DNA from: Pseudomonas viridiflava
GTDB taxonomy: Bacteria; Pseudomonadota; Gammaproteobacteria; Pseudomonadales; Pseudomonadaceae
DNA length: 34,997 bases
Assembly: GCF_001642795.1 (NCBI RefSeq)
Contig: NZ_LKEH01000025.1
Location: 134,379 to 169,375, forward strand
Direction: 5' to 3'
Shown: piece after piece, positions 32,113-34,997 of the stretch
How the letters are laid out: each line of letters starts with the position of its first letter
How positions within the stretch are numbered: the stretch's first letter is position 1
The notes under the pieces: model-generated
Seen by the model: only the letters and a program-made list of their open reading frames with translations
What the model was told of the DNA's origin: nothing
Database searches by the model: none
Position numbers and translations under genes: made by a program

Positions 32113-33053
32113 TGGCGAAGATTCTTACCCTGACCATGAACCCGGCGCTCGATTTGACGGTGCAACTGGGGCAGATCGAACTGGGCCAGGTCAATCGCAG
32201 CAATGCGATGCTGACCCACGCCGCAGGCAAGGGCCTGAACGTGGCGCAGGTATTGGCGGATCTCGGGCATGACCTGACCGTCGCCGGTTTTCTGGGCGTC
32301 GATAACCAGCAGGCGTTCGAGGCGCTGTTCGAGCGTCGTGGCTTCGTCGACGAGTTCGTTCGCGTTCCGGGCGAAACCCGCAGCAATATCAAGCTGGCCG
32401 AAGGCAGCGGTCGTATCACCGACCTGAACGGTCCCGGCCCGCAGGTCAGCGAAGAAGCGCAGCAGGCGCTGTTCGCCCGCGTGCAGCAGATTGCGTCGGA
32501 CTTTGATGTGGTGGTCGTTGCAGGCAGTCTGCCGCGTGGCGTGACGCCTGAGTGGCTGCAAAAACTCTTGGTGATGCTCAAGGACCTGGGCCTTAAAGTC
32601 GCGCTGGACAGCAGCGGTCTTGCTCTGCGCGCAGGTCTGGCGGCAGGCCCTTGGCTGATCAAACCCAACACGGAAGAACTGGCCGACGCGCTGGACGCGC
32701 CGATCATTTCCATCGCCGCTCAGGCCGAAGTGGCGGCTCGCCTGCACACTCAAGGCATCGAGCACGTGGTGATTTCCCAGGGCTCGGAAGGTGTGCACTG
32801 GTTCAGCCCGAATCTGGCGCTGCACTCCCTGCCGCCCAAGGTCACTGTCGCCAGTACCGTCGGTGCGGGCGACTCACTGCTGGCGGGCATGGTTCATGGC
32901 CTGATCAGCGGTGACGGGCCTCACACGACACTGCGCACCGCCACGGCGATCGCTGCCATGGCCGTTACCCAGATCGGTTTCGGCATCACCGACACCGCAC
33001 AACTCAAGCGGCTCGAAGGCGGCGTCTCAGTGCGCAACCTGACAGAACAATAA
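32112..33053 (+). CDS. fruK: 1-phosphofructokinase
   Basis: The 313-residue PfkB-family kinase phosphorylates fructose-1-phosphate to fructose-1,6-bisphosphate. Signatures are T-M-N-P-A-L-D near the N terminus, A-A-G-K-G-L-N-V-A, and the C-terminal anion hole and catalytic base S-T-V-G-A-G-D254-S. The ATG overlaps the fruB stop (TAATG), and fruA follows after 12 bases, so all three are one transcript. By consuming fructose-1-phosphate it also removes the effector of Cra. Nothing unusual is seen. Confidence 0.97.
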   Translation: MAKILTLTMNPALDLTVQLGQIELGQVNRSNAMLTHAAGKGLNVAQVLADLGHDLTVAGFLGVDNQQAFEALFERRGFVDEFVRVPGETRSNIKLAEGSGRITDLNGPGPQVSEEAQQALFARVQQIASDFDVVVVAGSLPRGVTPEWLQKLLVMLKDLGLKVALDSSGLALRAGLAAGPWLIKPNTEELADALDAPIISIAAQAEVAARLHTQGIEHVVISQGSEGVHWFSPNLALHSLPPKVTVASTVGAGDSLLAGMVHGLISGDGPHTTLRTATAIAAMAVTQIGFGITDTAQLKRLEGGVSVRNLTEQ

Positions 33054-33065
33054 GAGAGGATCGTC

Positions 33066-34808
33066 ATGAAGTTAGCCATAGTAACGGCCTGCCCGAACGG
33101 CAAGGTCAGCAGCGTACTCAGTGCACGATTGCTCGAAGCGGCGGCGATGCGTCAGGGCTGGGAAACCAGCGTCGAGATCATCGACCCCAACAAGCCGGAT
33201 CGCCAACTGTCGGCCCAAGACATCGAGGCCGCCGATCTGGTGCTGGTCGTCAACACCGGACCTGTGGACCTGAGCCGTTTTGTCGGCAAGCGTCTGTTTC
33301 AGGATTCTCCGTCTCACGCCCTGCAGGACGTCGATGGCTTCCTGCAACGCGCCAACAAGGACGCGCAGGTCCATGTCGCACAAGAAGCTGCCGCCCCTGA
33401 AGCGGCTGGCAGCGCGGGTGGTCAACCGCGTATCGTCGCGATCACCGCGTGCCCGACTGGGGTGGCCCATACGTTCATGGCCGCCGAAGCCATCCAGCAG
33501 GCCGCCAAGCGTCTGAACTATGACCTGCAGGTCGAGACCCAGGGCTCGGTCGGCGCGCGCAATCCATTGAGTCCGAAGGCCATCGCTGACGCCGATGTGG
33601 TGTTGCTGGCAGCGGATATCGAGGTCAACACCGATCGTTTTGTCGGCAAGAAAATCTATCGCTGCGGCACGGGCATTGCCCTCAAACAGTCCGACGCCAC
33701 GCTTAAGAAAGCGCTGGCGGAAGGTCAGGTCGAATCCGATGCAACGGCGGCCAAGTCGCCTGCCAGGCAAGAGAAGACCGGCGTTTACAAGCACCTGTTG
33801 ACTGGTGTGTCGTTCATGCTGCCGATGGTCGTGGCCGGTGGTCTGCTGATTGCGCTGTCGTTCGTGTTTGGCATCACCGCGTTCAAGGAACAGGGCACGC
33901 TGGCGGCTGCGTTGATGCAGATCGGGGGTGAGGCAGCATTCAAACTGATGGTGCCGTTGCTGGCCGGTTACATTGCGTACTCCATCGCTGACCGTCCGGG
34001 CCTTGCACCGGGCATGATCGGTGGTTTACTGGCGAGCACACTGGGGGCCGGTTTCATTGGCGGCATCGTGGCAGGCTTTCTGGCCGGTTACAGCGCCGCA
34101 GCGATCAATCGTTACGCACGCCTGCCCGCAAGTGTCGAAGCGCTCAAGCCGATCCTGATCATCCCGTTGCTGTCGAGCCTGTTCACCGGTCTGGTGATGA
34201 TCTATGTGGTCGGCAAGCCGGTTGCAGGCATGCTCGAAGCCCTGACCCAGTTCCTCGACAGCATGGGCACCACCAACGCCATCCTGTTGGGTGTGGTACT
34301 GGGCGCGATGATGTGTGTTGACCTGGGTGGACCGATCAACAAGGCGTCTTACGCGTTCTCCGTTGGCCTGCTGGCTTCGCAGAGCTATGCGCCGATGGCC
34401 ACCGCGATGGCGGCGGGTATGGTTCCGCCGATCGGCATGGGCATCGCCACGCTTCTGGCGCGTCGCAAGTTCGCCCAGAGCGAGCGCGAGGCAGGCAAGG
34501 CGGCGTTTGTACTGGGGCTGTGCTTCATTTCCGAGGGTGCGATTCCGTTCGCGGCAAAGGACCCATTGCGCGTGATCCCGGCGAGCGTCGTTGGCGGAGC
34601 GCTGACTGGCGCGCTGTCGATGTACTTCGGCTGCAAGTTGATGGCCCCGCACGGCGGCCTGTTCGTCATGCTCATCCCCAACGCCATCAACCACGCGCTG
34701 CTTTATCTGTTGGCCATCGCGGTAGGCAGCGTGGTAACGGGCGTGGTGTACGCGGTGCTGAAGCGGCCAGAAGTGGCCGAACTGGACGTCGCCCCGGCCA
34801 GTGCCTGA
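33066..34808 (+). CDS. fruA: Fructose PTS permease EIIB'BC
   Basis: The 580-residue membrane permease imports fructose and releases it as fructose-1-phosphate. An N-terminal IIB' domain (about 1-100) is followed by the active IIB domain (about 120-220; phospho-Cys C129 in T-A-C-P-T-G-V-A-H-T) and a IIC domain (about 235-570) with many membrane helices, G-G-L-L-I-A-L-S-F, the G-F-I-S/C-F-I-S-E-G-A-I-P-F motif and A-P-H-G-G. The IIB' copy keeps a cysteine (C9 in T-A-C-P-N-G), unlike the E. coli IIB' as I recall it. GAGAGGA lies before the ATG. It ends the fruBKA operon; the hairpins at 34825-34861 may stop transcription. Confidence 0.96.
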   Translation: MKLAIVTACPNGKVSSVLSARLLEAAAMRQGWETSVEIIDPNKPDRQLSAQDIEAADLVLVVNTGPVDLSRFVGKRLFQDSPSHALQDVDGFLQRANKDAQVHVAQEAAAPEAAGSAGGQPRIVAITACPTGVAHTFMAAEAIQQAAKRLNYDLQVETQGSVGARNPLSPKAIADADVVLLAADIEVNTDRFVGKKIYRCGTGIALKQSDATLKKALAEGQVESDATAAKSPARQEKTGVYKHLLTGVSFMLPMVVAGGLLIALSFVFGITAFKEQGTLAAALMQIGGEAAFKLMVPLLAGYIAYSIADRPGLAPGMIGGLLASTLGAGFIGGIVAGFLAGYSAAAINRYARLPASVEALKPILIIPLLSSLFTGLVMIYVVGKPVAGMLEALTQFLDSMGTTNAILLGVVLGAMMCVDLGGPINKASYAFSVGLLASQSYAPMATAMAAGMVPPIGMGIATLLARRKFAQSEREAGKAAFVLGLCFISEGAIPFAAKDPLRVIPASVVGGALTGALSMYFGCKLMAPHGGLFVMLIPNAINHALLYLLAIAVGSVVTGVVYAVLKRPEVAELDVAPASA

Positions 34809-34825
34809 AACCCCTGTCCAGGAAG

Positions 34826-34902
34826 CTCTGCGTCCGCTGCTGATGTGACGCAGAGCGTCACGGATGCATACCCATGCGGAGCACTCATCGTTATACACAA
34901 GT
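34826..34902 (-). repeat. Dispersed intergenic repeat with palindromic core, right copy
   Basis: This segment is the inverted, slightly diverged counterpart of 66-190. It contains the palindrome GTGACGC-AGA-GCGTCAC (34845-34861). CTCTGCGTC at 34826-34834 also pairs with GACGCAGAG, and with the flanking bases gives a 10-bp stem (34825-34834 with 34847-34856) about 17 bases beyond fruA, a possible weak transcription stop without a T tract. Confidence 0.6.
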
Positions 34903-34959
34903 CCGGAAGAGGCGCAAAACCGGGCTAAAAACGAAAGTGACTGACTGAATGCATACCCC

Positions 34960-34982
34960 GTGGGAGGCGGCTTGCCGGCGAT
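34960..34982. repeat. REP-type repetitive palindromic element, right copy
   Basis: The segment is the exact 23-base reverse complement of 24-46, with core GTGGGAGGCGGCTTGCCGGC. The orientation is inverted relative to the left copy, as is the neighbouring repeat at 34826-34902. No gene is seen from 34809 to the edge. Confidence 0.75.
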
Positions 34983-34997
34983 GGCGCCAGTTCAGTC

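Overview
The window looks like a chromosomal segment of a fluorescent pseudomonad, most probably of the Pseudomonas syringae group. Reasons: the order yacG-coaE-pilD-pilC-pilB / pilA / tRNA-Thr, later nadC, a DUF1631 gene, ampD-ampE and cra-fruB-fruK-fruA is pseudomonad; the composition is moderately GC-rich; REP-type palindromes of the kind scattered through Pseudomonas chromosomes lie at both edges. Species is inference.

Layout. (1) 1-247: intergenic repeats. (2) 248-4868, minus strand: type IV pilus assembly genes pilB, pilC, pilD, then coaE and yacG, with touching or overlapping ends. The pilin gene pilA (5095-5517) is divergent behind a near-consensus sigma-54 promoter, and is followed by tRNA-Thr(CGT) and a strong terminator. 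(3) 5712-7966, minus strand: three envelope genes of unknown role (DUF3829-like lipoprotein, small exported protein, DUF1523 membrane protein). (4) 8086-19611, plus strand: a thirteen-gene tellurium-resistance-type (Ter) operon. Its first half is a predicted biosynthetic module: ATP-grasp ligase, TerD-domain/trypsin-like protease fusion, PRTase-TRSP protein, HAD phosphatase, second PRTase (the so-called StiP family), HpcH/HpaI-type aldolase and PSPase-like HAD. Its second half is terZ-terA-terB-terC-terD-terE. (5) 19684-22969, minus strand and convergent: terF (TerD domain plus vWA), a GYF-AIM24 gene and nadC. (6) 23302-27114, plus strand: a DUF1631 gene, then ampD and ampE (muropeptide recycling and beta-lactamase control). 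(7) 27122-34808: a TatD-type nuclease gene and cra on the minus strand, divergent from the fructose phosphotransferase operon fruB-fruK-fruA, with an apparent Cra operator between them. (8) 34809-34997: inverted copies of the left-edge repeats.

How the genes work together. PilD matures PilA, PilB powers pilin addition and PilC is the inner-membrane platform. FruB passes phosphate from PEP to FruA, which imports fructose as fructose-1-phosphate; FruK makes fructose-1,6-bisphosphate; Cra senses the intermediate. The most interesting content is the Ter locus. Families and gene order match the stress system that comparative genomics (Anantharaman, Iyer and Aravind) predicted to make a nucleoside-like metabolite from PRPP and to couple it to a membrane-associated TerB/TerC/TerD complex. 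I know of no established product. The least usual member is a TerD-protease fusion with an intact His-Asp-Ser triad and no export signal.
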